A stretch of DNA of 64,000 bases from Neopestalotiopsis rosae. Its lineage: Eukaryota; Ascomycota; Sordariomycetes; Amphisphaeriales; Sporocadaceae. This document shows positions 10,811-22,252 of this stretch, in pieces (positions within the stretch are counted from its first letter, which is position 1; each line of letters begins with the position of its first letter). The notes below the pieces were generated by a model. It searched no databases and had not been told where the DNA came from. It worked only from the letters and a program-made list of their open reading frames with translations. A program made the position numbers and the translations under genes. Location: positions 4,836,001 to 4,900,000 of the forward strand of contig JALGAS010000003.1 of NCBI GenBank assembly GCA_023078685.1. Direction: 5' to 3'.

Positions 10811-12178
10811 ATGCCGCGGCGACGGTCAGTAACCACAACCTTTGGTACCTCCGACACGCCGACCAAGAAGCCCGACAACGGATACTTTACCAAGGGGCAA
10901 TGGCATTGTAATTGCCAGCCCCGCCTCCCCGCGGTGCAGTTCCAGGTCCGCCGCGAATCTAAGAACAAGGGCCGCTGGTTCTACACCTGCCAGGTCGACC
11001 GAACTAAGGGCAAAACTGGAGAGCCGCAAAAGTGCGACTTCTTCCTCTGGGCCGAGGATGCCCGGTTGCGCGAAGAGGGTGCCGTGCTGAACAACTCGAC
11101 AACGGAGCCTGGCGATGGCGGTAGCGAGGTGGAGGGCGACAAGAAGTCGCTTCGAACTCCGCGCAAGCTGGTCCAAACCACTTTGAGCGCCCGCGTAGAG
11201 CCTCGAGAGGAGGGCAAGAGACATTGGACACATCGCACCGAAATCACTCCCATCGAGGAGCTGGAGCGCACTGTAGGCGGCAGCCAGAGCAGTCAGGCCG
11301 AAGCCAAATCTGGCGGAGAGACGGCCAGGAGCAGCTCAACCATGCGTGCGACTGGCAGCACCAGCAGCAGTAAGACTGCCGCAAACACGCAGAGGCTTGG
11401 TCGCGATGATGGTGAGGACGAGTTGTCCCAGAATGGAGGCACAGCGTCCAAGGCCGCTGCTGCGGTCCAAGCGCAACAGACTCCGTCTGCTGGTACGAAG
11501 CGCAAGAGGGACGTGGGTGACCTCGGTCACAATGATGATGGGGACATGGATGACTTGTTTGGCGACACGGATTCGGATGAGGAGAGGCAACTGGCTGCTA
11601 TTGCTGAGTCGTCCAGCCATCCTGGGCGGACACGCGATGCGTTCGCTACACCCGCGGCGCAGAGGTCGACCGATGGGGTGGCTAGCTTGCCAACCCCCTC
11701 GCTCACTGGCAAGTCCGTGAGGCGCGTCTTATTTGCGGAGCCCGAGGACGGAGAGTCTAGCAATGCCAACAAGCGACAACGCAATGATGACACAGGGACA
11801 TACACTTCCGTCGGCGCCGACCCAAGGACCCCATCCTCATCGCAGGAAGGGGGGAGCCCGTCATCTTCTCAGCGAGCGGCACCCGGCTCTGGTTCTGGGA
11901 TTGGGGATATCACGCAGGAAATCATGGATCTCCTCAAGGGTCAAAAGGTCGACGAGGCGACCTCGCGCAAGGTGCGCGGTGCGCTGCAGAGATATGCGGC
12001 CAAGGCCAAGGGGCTAGAAAGGGGGCGTGATGCCAGTCGACAGGCGCTCAAGAACCAGGAGATGAAGGTCGCGAAGCTGCAAGAAAGAATTACGAATTTG
12101 GAGAACGCGAGAAAAGTAGACGCGGAAGCCAAGAGGAAGATGAAGAGCGAGCTAATGCACATGTACACTGGCATGTGA
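10811..12178 (+). CDS. GRF-type zinc-finger protein with C-terminal coiled coil
   Basis: A single exon encodes 455 residues. The GRF zinc finger is near the N-terminus (residues about 31-81): Cys33, Cys35, Cys60 and Cys75, with the hallmark KNKGRWFYTC and CDFFLW segments. GRF fingers bind single-stranded nucleic acid in proteins such as topoisomerase III-alpha, APE2 and NEIL3. The middle (about 100-370) is Ser/Gly/Ala-rich and probably disordered, with a basic TKRKRD and an acidic DDGDMDDLFGDTDSDEE stretch. The end (about 385-450) is a predicted coiled coil ('AAKAKGLERGRDASRQALKN...'). No catalytic domain is present, so a nuclear DNA-damage or RNA-linked adaptor is plausible but inferred. The gene is intact. 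Confidence 0.85.
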   Translation: MPRRRSVTTTFGTSDTPTKKPDNGYFTKGQWHCNCQPRLPAVQFQVRRESKNKGRWFYTCQVDRTKGKTGEPQKCDFFLWAEDARLREEGAVLNNSTTEPGDGGSEVEGDKKSLRTPRKLVQTTLSARVEPREEGKRHWTHRTEITPIEELERTVGGSQSSQAEAKSGGETARSSSTMRATGSTSSSKTAANTQRLGRDDGEDELSQNGGTASKAAAAVQAQQTPSAGTKRKRDVGDLGHNDDGDMDDLFGDTDSDEERQLAAIAESSSHPGRTRDAFATPAAQRSTDGVASLPTPSLTGKSVRRVLFAEPEDGESSNANKRQRNDDTGTYTSVGADPRTPSSSQEGGSPSSSQRAAPGSGSGIGDITQEIMDLLKGQKVDEATSRKVRGALQRYAAKAKGLERGRDASRQALKNQEMKVAKLQERITNLENARKVDAEAKRKMKSELMHMYTGM

Positions 12179-13974
12179 GTGTGCAGTTTGATGAGAGTTG
12201 TCTTATTGGTAGCCAAAACCTTGGCAGCTTGTACCGGGAGAACATGTTTGTGTTTTTAGTGACGAGAGAGAGATAGATACCCCTTACCGTGCTTTCAGCG
12301 GGTTTGCTGCTGCAAAGCTTGATGCAATGCCAATCATTTTCTGCCTACAGGCACACGCAATTAGGAGTGAAAAAAACCGAAACGATCGACATGCTTAACT
12401 CTATGTCGTTACGACTGCGAAAGTAATTCAGTCAAATGACTAAAGTTTCTTCCTTTTGTCATTTACCCGTTGCAATATCCATGTTTGTAGCTGATTTGCG
12501 ACGAGTAATTTGACCTGCCCTGATATCTCCTAGTTATTGGGTATGTGATTGGACAATACGGGAAATATGGGCAAACATATCGAAAAGAACAGTCAACATT
12601 AGGAACCCGTCCAGGCCAATTCGAAACACACAACTGTCGAGAAGTTCTCTGGGCATATATTGGTTTAGATTTTTACTCCAGCATTCAGTCATCTTTTCTT
12701 TTCTCATCTGAGTCATTGGCTGTCTGAAGATTAACAGACTAGCTTTATATCATAGCATTTCTTCATGATTTTTCACACCGCAAGTCGCATTGCTCAGTTA
12801 CTGTTGGCGATATCCAGCAGCTGATACTTGTCTGTCTTGCTTGTTACCTTTCTCCACGCCGTTGGAGACGCCGTATACAGAACGATTCCCTGCGCTCCCT
12901 TTCCGACAGGAAGAATAGGAGGTCGTCGCCGAGCAGTGGAAATGTTCGATGCACATTTCGAAGAGCACTGCTTGACGAATGGCCGCCATTTACTATGCGA
13001 CCATTCAAAATCCTACCGCGCTGAATCTTGACCCTGTTCGCGTCGCTGCCACTGGCAGCATATGTCAGAAGGTGCGTCACGGCCAACCCGATCAGACTAG
13101 AACAAGAAGTGGTTTTGTACGCCATTCTAAGCCGACAAAGCCATGAGGTCCCGGTTCCCATGAAACAATATGGTTTGACACAAGCTGCTTGGACAGTCAG
13201 ACGGGAGACCTAAGCAACTTCGACCGCAGCGCCCTGATCGGCGATTATGCTTTCCTCTCCTCGACAGTTGTCTTTCATCCTGTGCTGCGACGACGTAGTA
13301 CATGATGGTCGTGAACTCTGGGCCTACGAGGCAGGCTTTACTGACGACATGAATCGGAGTACCCGATTTTGAAAGCTGGGCTACAAAACCTGATGAATCG
13401 CGACACTGAACTTCAGTGCCCTTTGCCTAGTTCAGCATCCAGATCTTTCACGAGTTGGGTTTCGTTTCTACATGTATTTCAGGGCCTAGAAGTACAACCT
13501 CGAACTTTCCTGTGTCAGATTACCCACCAAAGGACAAGAAGCTTGATCACGACAACTGATTATTTGCATTAGTGCACGTGTCATGCTCACTAGCACCGCG
13601 CGCAACGCCTGCTCTACGAATCCCTAGAGAACATAAATACCTAAATGTGGATGGTTCCCAGGTACTATGAAGCCATCCGAGTCCCAAAGCAAGGAAACAT
13701 GAAACAGGCAAACCAATGTCAATCGAATCGAACGTGTACGGAGCTTGATTTGAGGCTGCTCCAGCCACCGAGCTGCCCTCAACCAGTTCTAAACAAAAGC
13801 AGATTTTCTGCATATTTTAACACGAAATGAAAGAACTACCACAGAAACAATGTGGATATGTGTTGAGAGTGATGTATGCCATCAGCCCAATTAGATTGCA
13901 TGAATAATCGCAGAAGACACTGTAAGGCAGCGGAATATTGTTGTTAAGTGACATCTTGGCTTATTGAACCAAAT
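12179..13974. other. 1.8-kb region without a supported gene
   Basis: Open frames of 60-105 codons exist on both strands, but none shows a start context, domain or splice structure that I can support. The region separates the 3' ends of the GRF gene and of the minus-strand gene at 13975-15660. Confidence 0.4.
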
Positions 13975-15660
13975 TTAGATATCTTCGTCTTCACCGTCAT
14001 AATCTTCTTCCACTGTCGGTGCCGTGGACCCTGTTATTTGTCAGTATGGCTCGTATATATGTAAGCAGACTGGGGACTCACGACGAGTGATCGGTGAGAT
14101 GCTTGGATCTTCCCTCAATCTCTCTTTGTAAATATTCTCCTCAATCCCCTCAGGGGGGGAAGGTTGATCGACTCTTTCCTCACTCACAGAACTTGCCACG
14201 ATCTCTTTCTGTGTCTCCTGATTGTCTTTGTGGCCACTGGTGGTTTCTGGGAACACTGGGTGGAGTGATTGTTTGCCTTTATTCAAGACTTGCTTTGATA
14301 GCATACTTCGAATGTGAACGGAGCCGTCGGAGTCTTCGTCCGATGACCGAGATTCAAACTGCACGTTTGCCGCATGTCTTGATGTTCTCGTACTTATGGA
14401 TCGAGTAGGCGATTCATTCTTTGATACCTTCAGCAAATGTCCGGGCTCTGTTTCGGAGGAGCGCCGAGGATCAGAAGATCGATTCTTCGTCGCGTCTGTC
14501 AATAGGTCCATCTCCGTCTGCCCTTCGTCATCAAACTTTGAAGAATTGACGCTGGTCTTGTACTTTCGATCGCCCCTCTTGAGTGTCTCAGGGCCTTGCG
14601 CCACGGTCAAAGATTGCAGAGACCAATCCGATGCGTACACAGACTCTTTTGGACTGCCTTCAATTGCTGAAGAGACACTGTGGTCTGAGAGGCCAGCCTC
14701 TTCGTTGCTGTTTTCTTGTACAAGTCCTTTGGCACCTCGCCTGACCGCTTCCGCCATTTTATATACATCCACACTCCTTGTCGTTGTCTTTCGCCCAGAG
14801 CTCGGATAAATAACCTGGCGGGCCACTGCCCGTCGATGCACTTGTTGATAGAAATTCGGAATTTTGTTCTTGATTGCAACCAGAATTTTCGAGCTCAAGG
14901 ATAACACACAGTCGTCCGCTGCTTTCATAATTTGTTCCGCTGTGGGTCCTTCCTCTTGCAGAGCATGCAATATCATATTTGCTTGCCATACCATATCGGG
15001 TGAGAAAGTCTCTTTGAAGTTACGTCTTGACTTCTGGTCTTCAAGTTTCGTTCTTAACTTCAGCTTCGACTGCTCCGATTTTGAGACGAGATAACTGAAG
15101 AAAAGAGTGTTGAGGTGGTTTACCATATCACCTTGAACCAAGTGCTGCAGTTCGCAGAGCTCATCAATTTCTAGTGCCGGATCCGGAGAGATCATGACGA
15201 GGCACATCAAAGCCGAGCTCTCAATCATGTGGTCACCCAAGTCTCTCGCATTGTTTATAGCCAAATGCATTGCGTCGACAACCTGCGGTTGAGCAGGTGA
15301 TAGATGCCTTCCGGGATTGTCCGAGTTGATGGGGATATACACTGGGAGGGAGTGCTTACTCATGATTGTTACACCGGTGCTTGTTTTGAGTAGCCTTTGA
15401 TGGTTGAGTAACTCTGGATTCCGAAATGCAATGCTGGAGGCCTTAGCTATAATCCACTGAGTATATCCTCGCGATTTGGTTTGCGTTTCGTCGCGTTTCG
15501 ACAAACAGGATGCCAGTGGGGTTGCATGATCGTGGATCCTGTCAACCTCATCCAAATCCTGCTGATGCAGACATTTTAATGCCTTGGCTGTAAGCAAGTC
15601 AAGGAGTGCAAGCGTCGTAGATAAGCCTTGCTCCCCATAATCATTCCAATTCTTGATGAG
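13975..15660 (-). CDS. Uncharacterised protein, 5' end unresolved
   Basis: Two exons are visible: a long one ending at 14082 and a short last exon 14030-13975, joined across a GTGAGT...CAG intron in phase. The last exon adds an acidic tail ('TVEEDYDGEDEDI'). The long exon is open upstream to 15660, where a TAA closes the frame, but it has no ATG before 15363. Starting there gives 445 residues. The sequence before 15363 ('YGEQGLSTTLALLDLL') still looks protein-like, so an upstream exon or a lost 5' end is likely. The N-terminal half is helical, TPR-like in texture ('INNARDLGDHMIESSALMCL'). The C-terminal half is Ser/Arg/Glu-rich and disordered. I do not recognise the family. Confidence 0.55.
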
Positions 15661-16687
15661 TTACCCCAATTCTCCCGAGTATAAGTTTCTTGACTCTTGT
15701 CACAAACTCTCGACTGCCATCATAAACGCCATCACGGGCGTATCAACATCACCAAATTGCCTCCAGCAGACCGCGCATATCCCACACACAACCTTTACGT
15801 AGTATATGATTGTGTATACGCGAGACGAAGGTATCACCAGTCCCTGCTTTTTCTAACAGAAAGGATGCAGGCTGTTCTCCTGCGCCGATAAACTAAATCC
15901 TGGACGGTGTTCCAAGAAGTTCGTACATCATATCAATTCATATATGTTGAACAAGGTGGTGCTTTCCTATTGGAATTCAAACTGGTCTGATAACTATCGG
16001 TATTATTTGTGTAATATATTGATCTATATTGCGCGCTTTTAGTTTTAACGAAGTGCACGCTTATTTGGGTGGCCCCGGCTACTCCCCGGGAGGCCCTATA
16101 TATCTACCTAGATACTATGGTATTAATCAACATACTCAAGCATACCCTGGTATATGGGCTCTATAATCCACCATCTAAGAAATAGATTGGTTCCTAGTCA
16201 TTATGCGCTTATTACACTTATTTGATAATTAAAACACCACACGGTCGTGGGAGCCCATTTTCAGCCGCATGCCTATTCCGCGGAACAAGACAAAGCGATC
16301 TCCATAGATCACACCAATCAACCGCGAGGACGCTTCCTGATCTCTTGGTTCGCTAATGGCATGGGACTTTGCTATAGGCAAACCTTGGTGGGAGATTAGC
16401 GTGATTCTACACTATTATACTGCATCCATATTTACTGCATAGCACCAATCAGTTTAGATACAGACGTCCTCATCACGACAGCATCTATTGCTGTATGTTA
16501 TGTTTAAAAGTGACAAAAATCATAGCGATTTGTGCCGACTGCTCGCTAAACGAATGCAGCAGCCGATGGGCGAAGTATCGGTTCATATTCCTTGGATGCC
16601 CCAGCGGCTGATCCCGACTACCTCGCATCCCTGCAGGAGCAGTAGTCTGCCAAGTTAGTCAAGTCTACTCCTTACACGACTGCGAGC

Positions 16688-16888
16688 CTATGGATCCACT
16701 TTCGTTTGCATGCTGTTGGATTCTCGCTGCTCATAGCAAACGAAATGCAAGGGACTAGGTACAGCCAATATGTCAAGGGCGATACGAGCGAGAATGGGGC
16801 CATCAGATATGGCAGGCCTGAAATTCCTGTGCTCGTAGTAGGTGACCCTTGTCAAGCTTTGAATAATTTTTAATTCCTTTGTGATCAC
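16688..16888 (-). pseudogene. Possible hAT transposase C-terminal relic
   Basis: A 66-codon minus-strand frame includes 'PILARIALDILAVPSPLHFV'. This resembles the C-terminal dimerisation segment of hAT transposases, where a leader like LSRIALDILAIP precedes the conserved Ser/Glu/Arg residues. Only this fragment is recognisable and no terminal repeats were found, so the call is tentative. Confidence 0.3.
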
Positions 16889-17489
16889 AATAGCCAGGAC
16901 TTTCTTGACGAAAAGGCCTCCTCTGCCAGCTATGGATTATGTCGATGCTTACGTTAATGTATCGCCACTTGGTCAGTGCAGCCCATAGACGCCGTCCCAG
17001 CTGGACAATCCCTTCGATTTAGATAAGAGCAATTAAAGCGATGAGCCTGAAACGCCCCGACTCTGCCCCTGCAAGCAGTCATTCACGGGCTGACCATGCG
17101 TTTCTTCCGTTCATGGACCTCGATCTCTGGATCCCGATCATCCCATATGATGAGACCCACCGTTCTACATTCACTACACAATACAATAGAAGTTTATTGT
17201 AAACAACAGAGCGACTGCGAGAGATACACGATAAGATTTTGCTATTTCTCCAAGTGATTTCTGGGAGGCCGACCTGGGAGAGACCATAGACAAGCTGATC
17301 GAAAGAAACCGACGCACCCACCCCTCTGCCCACGTGGACAAAACGAGTCTGACCGTATCGATGAATGATAGATCCGAGTTGGATCTAATGAAGCGAGCCG
17401 ACGAGCTGAATCTTGAATAGGGTGAGCTCGAAAGCAAGCTGCTGAGATGGAGTCCTCTGCTTCGTCAAGGAAAACGGCTCCTGCTGCAG

Positions 17490-18053
17490 TTGGTCTTCGA
17501 GCTGTCCAACGAGAATGCGACCGACGCCACCAGAAGAGGCCGTAGACGTGGTCGTCCATCGGCAACGAACATCTTGTTGGCACAACGCGCGCCGCATCTT
17601 GATGTCGAAGAGGCGTCAACAAATAAGCCCCCCATCTGGCGCTGTGTCTATGCACTCAGGCGATGTCCCGGACTTCCTTGCAGACTTGGACCACATTGCT
17701 GGCGTGATAGCACCGGCCGTCATTACAAGCTGAACATATACCGTGTTAGCTTTTTTGTAGAACATGTGCGCAATGGCCATCGGCTGGGAACGCATGCCGA
17801 TATGCCAGAAGACATTCAGCTTTGGCTGCGCGAGGAGGCCAAGCAGGACGGGACGCTCGAAATGACCATGCTCCACGAGGGAATAGCCTTGGTGCGGCCA
17901 TCACACATCCAGGAAAAAGAGTCCGCTTTTCTGAAAGTGCACCTATAACGGTCGCTCGCTTTTATCTGCTTGGCACTCGAGATGAGAACGTTCAAAGCTA
18001 TCTGACCCATTTCAAAATTCACGTAGTGGCTTGCCCGTCTACTAGTGTCTGAA
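17490..18053 (+). pseudogene. Relic of a fungal repeat-associated hypothetical ORF
   Basis: One frame carries 'GPHCWRDSTGRHYKLN' then 'HRLGTHADMPEDIQLWLREE' (17490-17948). A shifted frame just downstream (to 18052) carries 'LLGTRDENVQSY'. This order (a Cys-rich GPxCW...HYKL motif, a THxDxPExI block, then an RD-containing block) matches a family of hypothetical proteins that I recall as widespread and repetitive in filamentous ascomycetes. The frame change and the missing N- and C-terminal parts indicate a dead copy. Family identity is from memory of the pattern and would need a search. Confidence 0.4.
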
Positions 18054-18463
18054 GCTCCCCGAGCGAACCGAACGCCTATGTTACAAACAAGGACCCTTGC
18101 AGGACAAGGCAAACACAGGGAAACATGTCGGAAAGAAATAGGACAGACGGCAGAGGCGCAGCAGTGTCCAGGTACGGAGGCCAGCAGTGCGATCACCCCT
18201 CCACAGTTGGCATCAGCTGCTACCGGAATCACGGTCTTGGCAGAGTGATGCTCAGCAACCGCCCATGAGAATCCCTGGCGAGCCATCGTGACAATCACCC
18301 GTGGGCTGTGTGGTCTCATGAAACAGTGAGAGAAAGAATGGATATAATAGGGACGGATTTCCTACGAATACCTAGACAGTCATTACTAGTGCTGTCCTTG
18401 ACACAAAGAAAAATGTAGGTTAACTTGGATTGGTATTTTGTGCTAAAGTGGACCTATAGCAAA

Positions 18464-18491
18464 GCGTCAAGCGTCAAGCATCAAGCGTCAG
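18464..18491 (+). repeat. 7-bp tandem repeat, 4 copies
   Basis: Four head-to-tail copies of GC(G/A)TCA(A/G): two exact GCGTCAA, one GCATCAA and one GCGTCAG. It is a short microsatellite-like array in the intergenic region upstream of the MFS pseudogene. Confidence 0.8.
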
Positions 18492-18525
18492 ACAAAATTC
18501 CTTTAGTAGTTCCTGCAGGAGACTA

Positions 18526-18584
18526 GGCAAGTCTCCCCGTTGGCGAGTCTTCCCGTTGGCAAGTCTCCCCGTTGGCAAGTCTCC
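18526..18584 (+). repeat. 16-bp tandem repeat, 3.7 copies
   Basis: The unit GGCAAGTCTCCCCGTT is at 18526-18541 and is repeated exactly at 18558-18573. The copy between them has two transitions, and a partial fourth copy ends at 18584. It lies about 170 bp upstream of the MFS pseudogene start. Confidence 0.85.
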
Positions 18585-18751
18585 ACCAGCGCCTGAGTCA
18601 TCACATACAGAAACTTTCCACAAAAAGAAGGTTTCGCCGACCCCGCCTCATAACGCTATAAAAAATTCCAAAAACTATACAATGTATCATCATAGATTGC
18701 TAGTTATGTTGTGCATGGGGCGGCATTGTGATCTTGATATTGCAGAAGGAT

Positions 18752-20483
18752 ATGGCCGCTATCATTACAACAGAGTCGTGTCCAGCGGCAGAAGTGCCTT
18801 CACCAGGCTTCTTCACTAACCACTATGAAAACCCACATAATTGGAGCAGAGTAAGCAACACTAATTCCCTACCACCCGTGGCACAACATGTATATAGCCT
18901 ATGGCTTGACACTGCATACACTAACAATACTCCAGTGGAAGAAGTCATACGTGACGCTGACGGCGACGTTGACTAGCATCAACAGCACTAACTATGGGAT
19001 CTTCACTCACATCAAACCTCGTCAATACACTGAAAGAGGCCTTCATTGTGCAGAGCGATACCCAGATGATTCTTCCTACCAGTATGTATCTGTTAGGATT
19101 CGTATTCGGACCTCTTATCTTTGCGCCTATGAGCGAGAACTACGGTCGCAGACCCATCATAGTGACCGGATTCGCGCTCTACATTCTCAGCACTTTGGCA
19201 TCGGCTCTAGTGCCGAGCTGGGGTGCGTTCCTTGTCTTCCGGTTTTTGTCTGGGACTTTTGCCGCGCCGCCGGTGAGCGTCGTTGGTGGCACCCTCGCTG
19301 ATATATATGACGACAAGGCCGAACGTGGAATGGCTATGATGTTCTGGTCGTCTGCGACGCTCTCAGGTGCTCTGATTTCACCTGTAATAGCTGGGTTTAC
19401 TAGTAATATGGGGTGGCAATGGACTTTCTGGTATCTTCGTGCGAATTGAACAAACAAGTCTCCTGTCCGGCTAACACCACTGCAGGATCGCTTTGATCAT
19501 TGCAGGAGCAACATTTGTCTTGGTGCTTTTCCTTCCCGAGACTTTGGCAACCAAGATCTTAGCAAAGCAAACGACCAACCTAGAGGTGCCCGGTGGCTTC
19601 AAAAAATACGTGTACTTTCCGGATATTATTAGTGCTGATACGTGGCGATCTTTTGTAGGTCTCAATTTTATTGGTCTTCAGATCCTCTGACTAAAATTCC
19701 CAGAAAACCATTTTGTCTCGACCACTCATGTTACTCTTCTCCGAGATGATTTTGTTCTTGGCCTGTATTTACATGGCGTTCGTTTATGCTGTTTTTTACA
19801 TGTCAGTGGAAACCGGTAATTCGTGACGCACATCCATCAACTAATCATGACCAGGATGTTGGAGATTGTTCCGCAAATCTTCGTCGGTATATATGGCTTC
19901 AGCGCAGGTCTGGGTGGTGTTTCCTTCCTTTCATGTAAGATATCATCTCTCTTAATGGAGTGATTGAAGTTGACTCTTTACAGTACAGCTGGGTGCTATC
20001 CTAGCAATGGTCTCGCACTTCTACAGCGAAGGGCTATTATCCAATCTCAGTGCCAAAAGCTCTTTTCGACGCTCAGAACTCCTCAGACTCCCCAGCGCAT
20101 GCGTCAGCGGCCCGATCTTCGCGGCATCTCTCCTCTGGCTGGGCTGGTCGGCAAGGCGCGATGTGCATTGGGCTGCGCCGCTTCTGTCCATGGTACCCTA
20201 TGGCTGGGCATACCAGACCATATTCGTGGCCATGTACAACTACATGTCTGACGCATACGGTAGTGAGTATGGGGCATCCGCGTTCGCTGCCATGAGCATG
20301 ACCAGAAGTCTGGCTGGAGCATTCATCCCCTTATCGGTCGTCCGTATGCTGGAATATTGCGGGATTGCCTGGTCTTGCACGATCCTTGGACTTGTGAGCT
20401 TCCTGCTTAGTCTTGTACCGTTCTGCTTCGTCATCTGGGGACCTCAAATTCGGAAGAATAGCAAATTCACGACCAGAGAGTAG
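18752..20483 (+). pseudogene. DHA1-type MFS transporter, frameshifted by a 4-bp duplication
   Basis: Six exons are inferred: 18752-18850, 18936-19430, 19486-19654, 19704-19801, 19855-19934 and 19984-20483. All splice phases agree. The product would be a 12-helix drug/polyamine-type exporter of about 478 residues, with the usual 'NPHNWS' start, the loop motif 'SENYGRRP', 'LPET' and the C-terminal 'MSDAYGSEYGASAFAA' block. In exon 2 the reading frame breaks at 18987-18994, where ACTA is present twice in tandem. Removing one copy restores the frame from TSINS into MGSSLTSNL. The rest is open and well conserved, so inactivation seems recent, or a 4-nt assembly error is possible. A shorter product from the ATG at 18994 would lack only the cytosolic tail and the start of helix 1. 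Confidence 0.75.
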
Positions 20484-21000
20484 CGTCAGAAGGATGTTGA
20501 TGTAGTTGAAATGACTACATAGACTACGTATCTCTCGGTCATCAAGCTTCGCCACCGTTTTCAACGTACATTTAGCGAGCTAGTCTTATTGTTCCTACAC
20601 AAACGTTGTTACTTATACGCTTCTTTCGCTTCATTCGCTATTTAATGATTGAAACCCTATTGGGTGATTATTTTGGCCCACGATCGCGCTGCTTGAATAT
20701 ATAAGACACTTGAAAATGAATAGTATTTCGATAATACCACCGCAGCAGACAATGAAACACCCATAATGTTCCCAGGCCCATAGAAAAAACGCAGTCGCTA
20801 GCAACAAATAATCGTATGCGCCATGCTGGCTGAATGAGCACATGTATACCGTGTGATACAGTTTCTGAGCTTTGCCTTCGATACGAGAGCCCGTATGCAC
20901 ATAGATGAGAGATACTCGATAAGACTCGGCGCAAATGCTAGCCGATTAATGGCCCGCAAGGAACATCGCATTCGTCCCAGCAAGCGCCGACATGATGTGA

Positions 21001-21034
21001 TGCCCGCTTGTGTCTCATGCCCGCTTGTGTCTCA
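21001..21034 (+). repeat. 17-bp tandem duplication
   Basis: TGCCCGCTTGTGTCTCA occurs twice without any difference, at 21001-21017 and 21018-21034. An exact duplication suggests a recent event. Confidence 0.85.
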
Positions 21035-22220
21035 GTGCACCAATTTCTTGAATAGTGGAAACTTGCCCACCATGGGTTAGTCTCACTAGGATTCCCAGCT
21101 TGCTAACGAAAAAGCGAAGTCACGTCCGGTGATCGCGACCAGCCTTCGTGGCCCGGATGTGGCGAAACACATATACCCCTCCTTAATCCCTTCCCCGAAA
21201 TATATCCTATAAACGATGTCAAAGCTATACCGTATCGGAACGCCAGTCAGTGACGCCCCAAAACGTTCAAAACGCGGTAGTTTCTCTGGGATCCCAGCAG
21301 CACGATGTTCAATCATTACGTGAAATCTTACTCGCCTTTAATTTTCAGCGATATCACTGTCTGGAGACGCACGGAAGCCTTCTTGCCCTCGTCATACAGC
21401 ATCGGTATGTGAATGTCAAACAATCCCAAGTGTGGGTACGCGATATCCTCGACGCGCGTCGTTTCCCATCCGGCTACCCAGCTCATACGTTTGGCTACAC
21501 TGGAACTATCAAGACTTTCTCCTCTAAATGCGGAAGCGTCGATGCGAGTCATGTCTTACAGCCTCCTGCTCGGTATCAGAACTCCAGAGCGTATCCATGT
21601 TGTGGTGGCAGCTGCATACTTATGAGTCTTTCACCAACATGAGTTTCTGTAAAAGCGCTTTCAGCGTGTAAAATCGATATAACATCATAAATATATCATT
21701 CTGCTTTTCTTAGAGAGAATATTGCGTAAATTGAATTTCTTTAGCCAATGATGAAAGTGTTCTAAAGGCACGGGATCCGTCCATTATCGTTGCTCGTGTT
21801 GCCTTCTTATTGCAATAGCAGTCATGGTAGACCATGGTTCTGATACTGATACTGGTCATTACCGGGCCGACTGTTCATCCAGTCATCCGAAGATAGGTAT
21901 CACTTGTAGCTGGGCACTGGTCCATCTGACCTTTTTTTCCCCCAGCTTACAATTCAATACGAATGCATGCCCATGGGTGCAACCCACCAGCCAAGTCTAC
22001 CGGGTACGTGACAATAGCTATATTAACACGTTATACTGTGGGGGGACCTGTTGTCGATAGTGCACGGTCCATTAACGTGGGGCGGTCATCCGTAAATAAG
22101 AGCTTACAAGCTTACAGCTGTTAGCTGGCAAAGCCACCAGCTTACTTTCTACCATCTTTGATTCAATTACTTTGACACCCTATGTAATACTGCATTAATT
22201 ATATCCCGACAATTTCACGG

Positions 22221-22252
22221 CGCTAGGCGCGCTGCCGCTGGGCAGCCTAGCG
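22221..22252. repeat. GC-rich hairpin
   Basis: CGCTAGG plus CTGCC on the left pairs with GGCAG plus CCTAGCG on the right around a GCTG loop, with a 4-nt bulge. It is an isolated GC-rich palindrome in AT-rich DNA and could be a fragment of a transposon terminus. Confidence 0.5.

Larger units (their letters stand above)
15661..18751. other. Gene-poor, AT-rich region with transposon relics
   Basis: No intact gene is seen in 3.1 kb. The stretch from about 15.9 to 16.5 kb is AT-rich with dense stops. A possible hAT relic (16688-16888) and a decayed ORF relic (17490-18053) are listed separately, as are two short tandem repeats at 18464-18491 and 18526-18584. This marks the left border of the degraded accessory region. 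Confidence 0.5.

Noticed and set aside
18526..18584. Regularly spaced repeats reminiscent of a CRISPR array
   Set aside because: The units are 16 bp, directly adjacent without spacers, and the DNA is fungal nuclear. It is a simple tandem repeat.
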